Shown here in pieces: positions 39,752 through 47,692 of a stretch of DNA of 64,000 nt. Both the position numbers and the translations under genes were made by a program. This stretch comes from an uncultured Bacteroides sp. GTDB lineage: Bacteria; Bacteroidota; Bacteroidia; Bacteroidales; Bacteroidaceae. The stretch is from assembly GCA_949300425.1 (NCBI GenBank), contig CASGED010000021.1, positions 16,957-80,956 of the forward strand, given 5' to 3'. Numbering within the stretch: the stretch's first letter is position 1; the number at the start of each line of letters is the position of its first letter. The notes below the pieces were generated by a model. The model was not told the DNA's origin. It searched no databases and worked only from the letters and a program-made list of their open reading frames with translations.

Positions 39752-40552
39752 TCATTTATATCCTCGTCCATTCTGCATTCCCCTTGAACTGTATATGTTG
39801 TAAGCGGCCGAGTCATTTCTGTATCTGTGTCCCGTCCAAGGTTGCTCCATGGCAGCCCGTGCGCTCATCCGCCACAGGAAGAGCCGTCCGCGTGCCGAAT
39901 CGGGCTTCAATACGAACAACAGGCACGCTGCCAATGCGACAAGCGTAAGACTCGCACTGACTGTTCCCACCTTTTTCCACCAACTCCCCGCCCAAAGTTT
40001 TCTATATATAATATGGTGTAGACGCTTCGCCTTTCCATTGGCGCCCCATACCCACAAGCAAGCCGCCGCAGCCGCTATCCATGCCGAACGGCTCATGCTT
40101 GCCGGCAACACGCAGAGGACGAATAGTCCCACACCTCCGCTTACCCATCGTTTCCATTGGCTGTCTGCCGTAAGATACCCGTGCAGGCACACCGGAAGCA
40201 CGATAGCCAAATAGCCCGCATAAGGACCGGGATTGAAGAAAGACCCCGTCAGCGCATACAGTGAGTGTCCCGAAGCCGTGAAGCCGAACACTTGCCGCAG
40301 CCCCCACACAGCCTCCAGTCCGCCCAGTATCAGCAGACTGCCTTGTAGCACGTCCGCTAATGCAGGCAACGGCTTTCTCCGGCATAATATGATGGCCAGG
40401 CCGATACAACCGGCCGTTATTGGTGCAGTCCGGTCGTACCATACCCATTGGCTCACCGTCTCTCCGGGCGGCAAGTCTGCCGAAGTAATCCCTACCATGC
40501 CTAAGGGCAAGGTTACGGCGAAAAGCAATAGCAAAGTTCCTATATGTCTCAT
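39752..40552 (-). pseudogene. C-terminally truncated O-antigen-ligase-like protein
   Basis: A 266-aa frame aligns with the first half of the 598-aa ligase-like protein at 27976 (EAVWGLRQVFGF, SFFNPGPYAGYLAIVLP, LPASMSRSAWIA, SARGRLFLW). It breaks off right after MEQPWTGHR, losing the conserved periplasmic loop, remaining TM helices and TPR tail. The sequence directly beyond (39771-39787) matches the DUF1573 tail sequence TCAAGGGGAATGC of the thioredoxin-DUF1573 genes. A deletion has therefore probably fused the two genes. It overlaps the signal peptidase gene start by 4 bp. It could still be expressed but should lack ligase activity. Confidence 0.75.
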
Positions 40553-41433
40553 TGTTCAATCCTCTTCATCCATCTGTCCCATCTCCATTCCCCGCTTACA
40601 GGGTCTACCGACTTCCACACCCGTACCGCACGTCCCACAATGTATTCCTCCGGCAGCAGGCCGAAGTAGCGGGAGTCCCGTGAGTTCACCGCCTTGTCGC
40701 CTGCTACGAAGTAATAATTCTTCCGGAAGCAGTAGCGGGAGATGATACTGTCGCCCAGCCACACCGTATCGCCTTGCATCTGTAGCTTCTTTCCTTGTTC
40801 CCATTCTATCGCGTTGCGATACAGCATCACGTTCAGCGAATCCATTCTGATGGTGCTTCCCTGCTTGGGAATGTATAGCGGACCGAATTCCCCGATGGTC
40901 CAGGGAACCTCTTCCCGGTTGGGATAAGCGCGGGTCATGATGCCAAAGTCTTCCGCCCGTCCGTCCTTCAGGATGTGTTGCAGTTCGTCCTGTGCCTGTA
41001 TGCAGCCCGGTGTCTCTTGGCATCCCCGTATCCGAAAGTGCGCGTCCCGTATCTCTAAAGTATCGCCCGGCACTGCCACACACCGCTTCACGTAGTACAG
41101 CATCAGGTCGAAAGCTATCGAGTCCCACCGTCCCGGATACGGAAAGTTGAACACCAGCACATCGTTCCGCCGGAAGTCCCGCCAGCCGGGCATCCGATGA
41201 ATGGTAAACTCCTCCTTGTTCGCCGCTTTCAGTAGATGGAACAGCCGTGCCCCCGTGTTGCACTTGTCCACCAGGATATTGTCACCCGGCATCAACGCCG
41301 GCTCCATGGAGTCCGACGGCACCTTGAACGAAGTGAACACGAACACCTGTAGGAATATCCAGGCAAGGATGGCCAGGCAGCCGTAGAAGGCGATGTCCAG
41401 GGCAAGTACAAGCAGTTTTTTGAGCACTTTCAT
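40549..41433 (-). CDS. lepB: Signal peptidase I paralog (S26), array-associated copy 2
   Basis: A 294-aa S26A signal peptidase closely similar to the 35308 protein. It has an N-terminal TM, FKVPSDSMEPAL (nucleophile Ser42), YYVKRCVAVPGDTLEI (base Lys116) and GDKAVNSRDSRYFGLLP. It is preceded by a 60-bp remnant of a propeller gene that stops 2 bp before its ATG, and followed with 4-bp overlap by a truncated ligase gene. The duplicate within one peptide array supports cassette amplification. Confidence 0.92.
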   Translation of the reverse strand: MKVLKKLLVLALDIAFYGCLAILAWIFLQVFVFTSFKVPSDSMEPALMPGDNILVDKCNTGARLFHLLKAANKEEFTIHRMPGWRDFRRNDVLVFNFPYPGRWDSIAFDLMLYYVKRCVAVPGDTLEIRDAHFRIRGCQETPGCIQAQDELQHILKDGRAEDFGIMTRAYPNREEVPWTIGEFGPLYIPKQGSTIRMDSLNVMLYRNAIEWEQGKKLQMQGDTVWLGDSIISRYCFRKNYYFVAGDKAVNSRDSRYFGLLPEEYIVGRAVRVWKSVDPVSGEWRWDRWMKRIEQ

Positions 41434-41435
41434 TC

Positions 41436-41495
41436 TTATCTAATTTCAAATTTCACTAATTCCAATTCTCCTTTATTTGCTAAGTAAGTGTACAA
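41436..41495 (-). pseudogene. 3' tail of a propeller lipoprotein gene
   Basis: The 19 codons LYTYLANKGELELVKFEIR plus stop match the C-terminus of the 49528 propeller protein (LYALANKGELELVKCIIN). Its other side is cut by the end of inverted-repeat element D at 41500. The rest of that gene is absent. Confidence 0.75.
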
Positions 41496-41499
41496 AATT

Positions 41500-41668
41500 A
41501 AATGATAATTTATCTGTCCAGAGAACGCAGACGACACAGAGCACGCAGATGAACGCAGACTTATATTTTTCCCTTTGTGCAGACAGGCGAAGCCCTTTAT
41601 TTTCTGCGATCCTCTGCGCCAGTCAGCGTTGTCTGCGTTCTCCTGATGCAGTCGCTAAATTCCCATTT
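41500..41668. repeat. Inverted-repeat intergenic element D with shared termini
   Basis: Ends AAATGATAATTTA (41500-41512) and CTAAATTCCCATTT (41655-41668). The interior inverted repeat is GAGAACGCAGACGACACAG on the left and its approximate complement (GTCTGCGTTCTC) on the right, related to element A's interior. It separates a propeller tail remnant from the 22-bp array. Confidence 0.8.
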
Positions 41669-41677
41669 TACTTCTTA

Positions 41678-41757
41678 TTGCTTACTTGTCCAAGTATTAT
41701 TGGATAAATGGTCAACTATCCAAGGATACTTGGCACTTTCTTATTGGATACTTTTAC
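41678..41757. repeat. 22-bp periodic TTGGATACTT array (4 units)
   Basis: TTGCTTACTTG (41678), TTGGATAAATG (41700), AAGGATACTTG (41722) and TTGGATACTTT (41744) lie exactly 22 bp apart. It is directly downstream of the propeller gene whose stop is at 41754; the last unit overlaps that stop. Confidence 0.75.
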
Positions 41758-42830
41758 AGCCCGCCAACTCCACCTTTTATTCGGAATCGGCACACCGGCT
41801 GGTCTTGGTTCACGTCCGTAGCCCAGATGACGCCTTTCTCCTCCTCTACATGGAAGCCGGAGATGTGGCGGTCCAGCGTATAGCGGAGCAGGGGCTTGCC
41901 TTGCAGGCTAAACACATAGAGGTACCGGCCTCCGTCCGGCAAGTCCTTGCCTTGTTGCGCGCTTTGCATCAGTTCCTTAAAAGTACGTCCGCTGAACACG
42001 GCATAGATGGCACGGTCCGTCACCTGCACATCGCCAAAGCCCATGATGCCCGTGGGTATGCCGTAACCTTGCGACACTTGAAACTGAGGTTCTCCGTTCG
42101 GTCCCATGCAGACGATGTGCGCGCTGTCCCGCAGTTGGTATATCTCCAGCACTTCGCCTAATTGGGTAGCTGCCACCAACAGGCCGTTATGGGGATTGTA
42201 GTCGATGAAGCTGCGCCAGGCTTGCGCCAAGGCGGGACGGGCATTCCGCAAAGCTTCCTCGTTGGCGGTGGGGATAGTCCCCAAGCGTTGAAGCAGTTGC
42301 CCGTGTCTGTCCGCCAGGCAGAAACGCGCCTCGCCCGAATAGTCCGGCACGAGGAAACGGCCTTCCTCGTCCCGTGCAAAGTCCAGCGGACGCAGGATGT
42401 CCTTCTCGTTCAAGGTTACTTCCGCTACGGGGTCCGTCCAGTGGTTGGAAGCGTTGAGGCGACTTAGTTTCCCTTTCCCGCTGTCCAACATCCACCAACC
42501 GTCGGGACACAGGCGGATGTTTTCCGCCGAGATGACTTCCGTAGGCGCTTCGCCCCGCTTGCCGAAAGACGAAAGGTAGTCCAACCCTTCGCCTGTGAAA
42601 GCGTGGAAGAAGTGGTCCGCTCCGTGCAAGTCCATCACGACCACCGTGTCTCCCTGCGTCCGGATGCGGAAGGGGTAACGGAACAGAGCCGTATCGATGG
42701 GTACGGTTTCCGCCCGTAGTTCCACGGTCTGCGGAAAGTCCGTATAGGTGGTTACGTCCTTGCGGGTCTGCGGGGTGCAGGCGGTGAGCAAGGCGATGCT
42801 CAAACTGATTAAAATGTGTTTCCTGTTCAT
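41754..42830 (-). CDS. 6-bladed beta-propeller lipoprotein (BF3164/TolB-like)
   Basis: A 358-aa lipoprotein (SIALLTACTP) with the signature SSFGKRGEAPTEVISAEN and repeats such as LYVFSLQGKPLLRYTLDRHISGF. The base composition is more GC-rich than its neighbours. It is separated from the upstream transglutaminase-like gene by element B and has no NVEALA gene next to it. Function unknown. Confidence 0.8.
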   Translation of the reverse strand: MNRKHILISLSIALLTACTPQTRKDVTTYTDFPQTVELRAETVPIDTALFRYPFRIRTQGDTVVVMDLHGADHFFHAFTGEGLDYLSSFGKRGEAPTEVISAENIRLCPDGWWMLDSGKGKLSRLNASNHWTDPVAEVTLNEKDILRPLDFARDEEGRFLVPDYSGEARFCLADRHGQLLQRLGTIPTANEEALRNARPALAQAWRSFIDYNPHNGLLVAATQLGEVLEIYQLRDSAHIVCMGPNGEPQFQVSQGYGIPTGIMGFGDVQVTDRAIYAVFSGRTFKELMQSAQQGKDLPDGGRYLYVFSLQGKPLLRYTLDRHISGFHVEEEKGVIWATDVNQDQPVCRFRIKGGVGGL

Positions 42831-42848
42831 AAGTTCATATTGTTCTAA

Positions 42849-43142
42849 AAATGATAATTTAGCTATTCAATGAAGAATGATGAATGATGAATGAAGAATG
42901 AAAGGAATCAATTCCCCTCCTTCTGGAAGGAGGGGTGCCCAACGGGCGGGGTGGTAGGAAAAGGATGGTTCGACCTATTTATATAATATAGGAATAGGAG
43001 TCGCTTACGCGGCATATTTATCCTACCACCTCTCCCTACGGGTACTCCTCCTTCCAGAAGGAGGAGAATTAAGTTACAAATTTTTCATTCATCATCCTTA
43101 ATTCTTCATTAAAGCGCGCTTGCGCGCGCTAATTTCCCATTT
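42849..43142. repeat. Inverted-repeat intergenic element B with shared termini
   Basis: The ends are AAATGATAATTTAG (42849-42862) and CTAATTTCCCATTT (43129-43142, overlapping the stop of the 43141 gene). Inside are an outer inverted repeat of GAATGATGAATGA type and a strong inner pair built on CCTCCTTCTGGAAGGAGG with GTGGTAGGA, typical of Bacteroidetes intergenic repeats. It covers practically the whole 310-bp gap. Confidence 0.8.
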
Positions 43143-45093
43143 ATCGGAAGATTTGCTTCTCGTCCTTGTATTCAAAGATACGTTCCTCTTTCCCTTCCGA
43201 ATGGCATTTCAAATACAGCAAGGCGTTCACCGGTGCCCGGTAGACCAACGAATCCGCCGTAGCCGTTTGCCTGCCCAAGGAGTTCCAACGCCCGTCCGCC
43301 CAATAATAAAGCTCGTAGTCATAACCTTTGTAAATAAAGTTCACCCGGTTGGCGGGAGTATATACCGCTTTCTCCACCCGCATGGGGCGGCCAAAGTCCA
43401 TCCCTGCCCAACCAATACCTTCTTCAGCATATTCAAAAGAAGTTTCTGTGTTTCCATCAAACACATTAGGATATTCATAGCGTCCATCTTTTCCTTGAGA
43501 ACTTGGAGTCCCTATCACTCTTCCTTGCAGGAGCATCGTATCCTTCCCATAAAAGCCCAACTCGGCAATATGACTATGACTGTCCTTCGCTCCCCGGTAG
43601 CGCATATATCGGTAAGATTTTTCCGTTTTCAATCGGGCAATATTGAATCGTCTATAAGGCTTTTCCGTAATCGCATAGACAGTATCTGCCTGTTCAAAAT
43701 CTTCGGAAGAGCTCCCCTCAATGACACCTCCCAACATACGTTCATACAAATAGTCATGTGCAGGCATGTGAAATTTCATATACAGATTGACAGTCTGGCA
43801 CTCAGCCTTTGGGTTGTAATACCGAATTTCAGAAGTACATTCATCCACATGAAACGGAGAACAAAGTGGAATGATGCGATGGTGTTTCCACAAGGCAACA
43901 ATACAGGTAATGCCTCCCTCTATTCGCTCAAAACGGATATTTCCTCCTTGGTATTGGATGTAGTCTATCGGCACCCATTCTTGCTTACTGGAAAGGCAAA
44001 GATAAACGGTTTCTCCATTTGCGGGTACTCGTTGCAGACTTTCTTTTTCTATTTCAACAAATTTTCGTGGATGTTCCAAATAGGGCAACGTCACGTCATG
44101 GAAAAAAGGTGTCCGGAAAGTAGGGTAAATATCAAGAACCTTACCCCCTTGTTTCATCAGGTATTCATTCAAGCTATAAGTGATGCGGTACACTTTCCCC
44201 TTACGCTTCACAATATAGTCTTTGCATGGTTTCCACACTCCTTCATTAGGAAAATCCGTAACGTAACTCATTCCAGTTTTATCTAAGGTAAAATTCCAAA
44301 AATGTCCGGTATTGCAATCACCTCTCAGCAAAACTTGATCCGTACCGCACGGTATGCCCAACGCACGGCATACATATATAAGCCCGTCAGATAAGTCCCG
44401 ACAGCTTCCTGCACGCCATTGCAGGATATTCGGACCGACATGCGGCCCCACCGGGAAAAGACTTGTATAACGATATTTCCACTGTTGCAAATGGGTCAAA
44501 ACCACCTGTGCCGCCTGTAACGGATCGGTCGCAGAAGATGTGGCCCTCAAACTATCCAGTAACGAATTGTATTGCCCATACAGTTCTTCACGCCATAATG
44601 AAAGCGGTTCGTCTCCTATACGGTAAGGCAAAATGTATTCGCAAAAATCACGGAACGTGACATGCTTTCCCCAAGGCTGCTCTCTCCATACTTTGAAGGC
44701 CCAATCTATATGGGTGGCCAAGAATGCCGAGTCCACAACTTCTATATCTTTTCTTTTGGTTAATAACGCCATAGAAAACAATCCGTCAGCCTGTTCCAAA
44801 GAATCCACAATGTATTGCGCCCCTTTATTATTGGTAGAATGAGCCTTAAAATAGTGCCAATATTTCTCCAACTCCTTGCCTTCACACGAGTGATAGAACG
44901 GCATGTTCCGAATCAAGAAGCAGGCAGCACGGTATTTCTCCTCGTCCGTATCCCGGTAGCGGTCCAGCACTTTTTCCAGTTCCACACGGTTGGTTCCGGC
45001 TTGGGTTAAGGCATTTTCCAATAACCTGTCTTTTCCTGTACAAGCTACAAAAAGGGATAGGCATATCAGCCCTATTATATAGTTACGTGCCAT
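43141..45093 (-). CDS. Transglutaminase-like lipoprotein with C-terminal discoidin-like domain
   Basis: With ATG 45093 (MARNYIIGLICLSLFVACTG) the protein is 650 aa and a lipoprotein. An upstream ATG at 45117 is possible but precedes the signal. The transglutaminase core has Cys231 in RAGSCRDLSDG, helix LIYVCRALGIPC, His264 in TGHFWNFTLD and Asp271. The C-terminus (FDGNTETSFEYAEEGIGWAGM onward) is F5/8-type C-like. It is about one-third identical by eye to the 33357 protein and shares N-terminal motifs (FCEYILPYRIGDEP). A third copy survives as a fragment at 32961. Substrate unknown. Confidence 0.8.
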   Translation of the reverse strand: MARNYIIGLICLSLFVACTGKDRLLENALTQAGTNRVELEKVLDRYRDTDEEKYRAACFLIRNMPFYHSCEGKELEKYWHYFKAHSTNNKGAQYIVDSLEQADGLFSMALLTKRKDIEVVDSAFLATHIDWAFKVWREQPWGKHVTFRDFCEYILPYRIGDEPLSLWREELYGQYNSLLDSLRATSSATDPLQAAQVVLTHLQQWKYRYTSLFPVGPHVGPNILQWRAGSCRDLSDGLIYVCRALGIPCGTDQVLLRGDCNTGHFWNFTLDKTGMSYVTDFPNEGVWKPCKDYIVKRKGKVYRITYSLNEYLMKQGGKVLDIYPTFRTPFFHDVTLPYLEHPRKFVEIEKESLQRVPANGETVYLCLSSKQEWVPIDYIQYQGGNIRFERIEGGITCIVALWKHHRIIPLCSPFHVDECTSEIRYYNPKAECQTVNLYMKFHMPAHDYLYERMLGGVIEGSSSEDFEQADTVYAITEKPYRRFNIARLKTEKSYRYMRYRGAKDSHSHIAELGFYGKDTMLLQGRVIGTPSSQGKDGRYEYPNVFDGNTETSFEYAEEGIGWAGMDFGRPMRVEKAVYTPANRVNFIYKGYDYELYYWADGRWNSLGRQTATADSLVYRAPVNALLYLKCHSEGKEERIFEYKDEKQIFR

Positions 45094-45163
45094 GGTCACA
45101 TCGTTATTACTCCGCAATACCCGAAAGGGAAAACACCAAATATCCGATAAACTATTCTCATTT

Positions 45164-46309
45164 TTATTTCTTCTCTATAAGTTTGAACAATTCAAAAGTC
45201 ATATAATCACCGGATTGATTTCCGTTTCCAATCTGATAATCCCGGCTGATATACAATCCATCCTTGTGTACGAAAAATACATACGAGTTATATATGCCTT
45301 CGGGAAATAGTGTCTCGCCAATGATATTGAAGTTTTCGTCTAAGATTATCACCGAGAACTTGTTTCGTCCGTAGACGGCTTTTCCCCACCAGTTCATATT
45401 ACGATCCAGTAAAGTTTTGGGATAAGCGAACCGGTAATAGGTATTACGGTAAGGGTCATAAATCAAGTCTCCATAACGGGCCAATTCAAGATTTAAGCGC
45501 GGCCCTTGCTCATTGTCCTTTTGTTCTTCTGTTGCAGAACTGATGTGGCGGCTTTTGACTGGAATTCTTCGGACGTTTGAATGGTCGGTCGAGACCAACA
45601 AAACGTCTTCGCTAACATAAAATGAATAAATAAAGTTTTTACCGTCATAAATGCGGCTGAACTGCATGTAGTTTGCGCCCATCTCTTCATCCGTCAGTAT
45701 GTCGTAGGTCAATGGTAAATCTTCATTAGTATGCTGAATAGTGTCTATGACGACACTGAGCGGAGTATCCTTTACGGAATGAAAACGGGGTACAGCCTGT
45801 TGTGTGATATATATTTTGTCGTCCCGAATAATAGGCGCCACGTAAGGATGGGATGCAGGGGTGTAAGACGGCAGGACTTGATAGCCTTTGCTCGTCTTTT
45901 TATAGGGAATCTTCTGTACAATCGTTCCGGTAGTGTCCACCTTGATCAAACCGTTGTACGCATAAGATGAAACGTATATGTTATCAAAATCTTTAATGTA
46001 ATATCCAGACACTTGTGCGACTCCGTTTGGGCCTTCACTGCTCAGTTCCACTTTGAAGAGAAAGCGGGCGGTGCTGAGGTCGTAAAATAACAATTGGTTG
46101 GTGCGGTAATTGAGAAAAGAAAGGTACTCTTTTCCTTGCTCATCGCAGAACGAATATAAATAAAAAGCATTATACTTCACATCGCTATCCAGTTTAAATG
46201 ATTTAACACTCTGGGTAGGTTTCAGTTCGTATGCATCAACTGTTTTCGACTTGTTGCCAGCGCAAGAAGCCAACAAAAAAATTGTCAAAAGTAATAATAT
46301 CGTTCTCAT
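45164..46309 (-). CDS. DUF4221-like propeller lipoprotein
   Basis: With the start MRTILLLLTIFLLASCAG (ATG 46309) it is a 381-aa lipoprotein. An in-frame extension to 46453 would begin inside a repeat and lacks a signal. Features are the DUF4221-like pattern FYDLSTARFLFKVELSSEGPNGVAQ, YYIKDFDNIYVSSYAYNGL and the closing blade FSVIILDENFNIIGETLFPEG. It lies downstream of the NVEALA gene 46441-46668, which is thus again followed by a propeller gene. Role unknown. Confidence 0.78.
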   Translation of the reverse strand: MRTILLLLTIFLLASCAGNKSKTVDAYELKPTQSVKSFKLDSDVKYNAFYLYSFCDEQGKEYLSFLNYRTNQLLFYDLSTARFLFKVELSSEGPNGVAQVSGYYIKDFDNIYVSSYAYNGLIKVDTTGTIVQKIPYKKTSKGYQVLPSYTPASHPYVAPIIRDDKIYITQQAVPRFHSVKDTPLSVVIDTIQHTNEDLPLTYDILTDEEMGANYMQFSRIYDGKNFIYSFYVSEDVLLVSTDHSNVRRIPVKSRHISSATEEQKDNEQGPRLNLELARYGDLIYDPYRNTYYRFAYPKTLLDRNMNWWGKAVYGRNKFSVIILDENFNIIGETLFPEGIYNSYVFFVHKDGLYISRDYQIGNGNQSGDYMTFELFKLIEKK

Positions 46310-46335
46310 ATCATATTTAGAAGGTTTGCCGTCAT

Positions 46336-46424
46336 GAAAAAATAGACATAAAGACACAAAGAAAATATATTTGTCAATCAATGAAATAACCTCTCTGTGT
46401 CCCCGAGTCTCTGCGTCTAATTCA
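46336..46424. repeat. Inverted-repeat element E between NVEALA and DUF4221-like genes
   Basis: TAGACATAAAGACACAAAG on the left pairs imperfectly with CTCTGTGTCCCC...CTCTGCGTCTA on the right. The interior resembles elements A and D, but the AAATGATAATTTAG termini are absent. The neighbouring GTGTGCC (46431-46437) matches one arm of the post-NVEALA hairpin seen at 48873 and 53139. Confidence 0.6.
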
Positions 46425-46440
46425 TTTCGGCACACGTTAA

Positions 46441-46668
46441 TTAGAATCCACAAGGACAGATTGCACCTCCATCATAATAATTACAGATAGCGGTATAATC
46501 CGCATTTGTACGACAAAGGCCATCACTTTCTCCTCTTGCCAACGCTTCCACATTAGCCAAAGCGGTATCCGACAGTGTAGTTTCTTCTTTTTGGCCGGCA
46601 TAAACGCCATATCCTGCCACGGCTGCGAATGCGGCAACCATAGTGGCTTTTAAAATAAACTTTTTCAT
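46441..46668 (-). CDS. NVEALA secreted peptide (4 Cys tail)
   Basis: A 75-aa precursor: MKKFILKATMVAAFAAVAG signal, YAGQKEET, LSDTALANVEALARGE, then the tail SDGLCRTNADYTAICNYY..ICPCGF (four Cys). The leader portion and about 150 bp upstream are nearly identical to those of the 48970 gene, while the tail is unrelated, so the two are cassettes with the same front and different cores. AxA at ALA suggests a second signal-peptidase-like site after NVEALA (inference). Confidence 0.88.
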   Translation of the reverse strand: MKKFILKATMVAAFAAVAGYGVYAGQKEETTLSDTALANVEALARGESDGLCRTNADYTAICNYYDGGAICPCGF

Positions 46669-46707
46669 TGCATTTTATGTTTACAAGTTAGTTATTCATT
46701 TTCATTC

Positions 46708-46747
46708 TCCGTATGTATCCTTTCAACGGGCAAGCAAGCGTATTGCC
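46708..46747 (-). promoter_or_regulatory. Conserved NVEALA leader motif, copy 2
   Basis: On the minus strand GGCAATACGCTTGC...CCGTTGAAAGGATACATACGG, about 40-80 nt before the NVEALA ATG. It is identical to the copy at 49261. Confidence 0.65.
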
Positions 46748-46822
46748 AATTATTCATACATAGATTTTGATACACTCCTCATTTCTATTTTTAGTGGTTA
46801 TAAAGGTTTATTTCCTCATTTC

Positions 46823-47686
46823 TCATTCCGCATACCCTTTGACGGTCAACCGCAGAGGAGCTTCTTCCGCATTGCAATATACTGTCAGCGTTTTGCTGAA
46901 ATACTCCGGCTGATCCGCTTTATAGGTTACATGCAATGTAACTTTTCCTCCGGGACGTACCGGTTCTTTATCGTATTTCACTTCAATACAGCCGCAAGAC
47001 GTATCTACCATTTCGATGGCGAGCGGTTTGTCGCCCGTATTGGTCAGCGTGAAGGCGGTTGTCTGCTTCTGTCGCCAGTCAAACGTCCCCATATCCATAA
47101 TAGAAGTCCGGTCAATGCTCGCGGTGGTCATCGGCTTCACCGCTTCTGCCGAAGCGTTTTCTTCTTGGATGATTTTCAGGTACAAGTCTTTCACTCGTGG
47201 GTTATGGATGGGATTGCCCATGGCAAGTATCTTGTTGTCCTTATCCAACAGAAATGTTTGTCCGCCGGACTCCGTAGGGAAGTGGTTCAAGCGATCCAGT
47301 TCCTTGCGTTCGTCAATGCAAACGGGATAAGTGAATGCATATGCTTTCAACGTACTCACAATATCTCTCCTTTTCTCAGGTGAGAAGAAAAAAAGAATGC
47401 GTACAGAGGAAGTATCGATTTTAGTCATAAACTGTTGCCAACTTCCCAACTGCAATTTACAACTGGTGCACCCTAATGAGTCTGTATATGTTAGGATCTT
47501 ATAATCCTTTTCCAATTTGAACAACACTGTATCTTCCCCTTGAATGGTAAAAACAGGATTATCAGGGAACCTTACTTCTTTACCAATCCATTCCTTTAAC
47601 AAATCAGTATAATATTTTTGGGGGGATTCGTTACAAGAAGAAATAGCACAAATTGCCACTATGATTACTAAAGCATGTCTCATCAT
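46823..47686 (-). CDS. Thioredoxin-like / DUF1573 fusion lipoprotein
   Basis: A 287-aa lipoprotein (ICAISSCNE, Cys18) with redox CxxC in DSLGCTSCKLQL (Cys73, Cys76), FLLDKDNKILAMGNPIHNP, and DUF1573 FTLTNTGDKPLAIEMVDTSCGC ending EAPLRLTVKGYAE. A copy of its last 16 codons sits upstream of the next NVEALA gene (49376-49423), marking the boundary of a segmental duplication. It starts 6 bp after the DUF4221-like gene ends. A periplasmic thiol-disulfide role toward Cys-rich NVEALA peptides is inferred. Confidence 0.86.
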   Translation of the reverse strand: MMRHALVIIVAICAISSCNESPQKYYTDLLKEWIGKEVRFPDNPVFTIQGEDTVLFKLEKDYKILTYTDSLGCTSCKLQLGSWQQFMTKIDTSSVRILFFFSPEKRRDIVSTLKAYAFTYPVCIDERKELDRLNHFPTESGGQTFLLDKDNKILAMGNPIHNPRVKDLYLKIIQEENASAEAVKPMTTASIDRTSIMDMGTFDWRQKQTTAFTLTNTGDKPLAIEMVDTSCGCIEVKYDKEPVRPGGKVTLHVTYKADQPEYFSKTLTVYCNAEEAPLRLTVKGYAE

Positions 47687-47692
47687 ATTTTA

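Noticed and set aside
43120-44286. 388-codon plus-strand open frame
   Set aside because: Antisense to the transglutaminase-like gene, which has a signal peptide and catalytic motifs.
46310-46453. 48-residue N-terminal extension of the DUF4221-like protein
   Set aside because: It runs through inverted-repeat element E and precedes a perfect lipoprotein signal at 46309.
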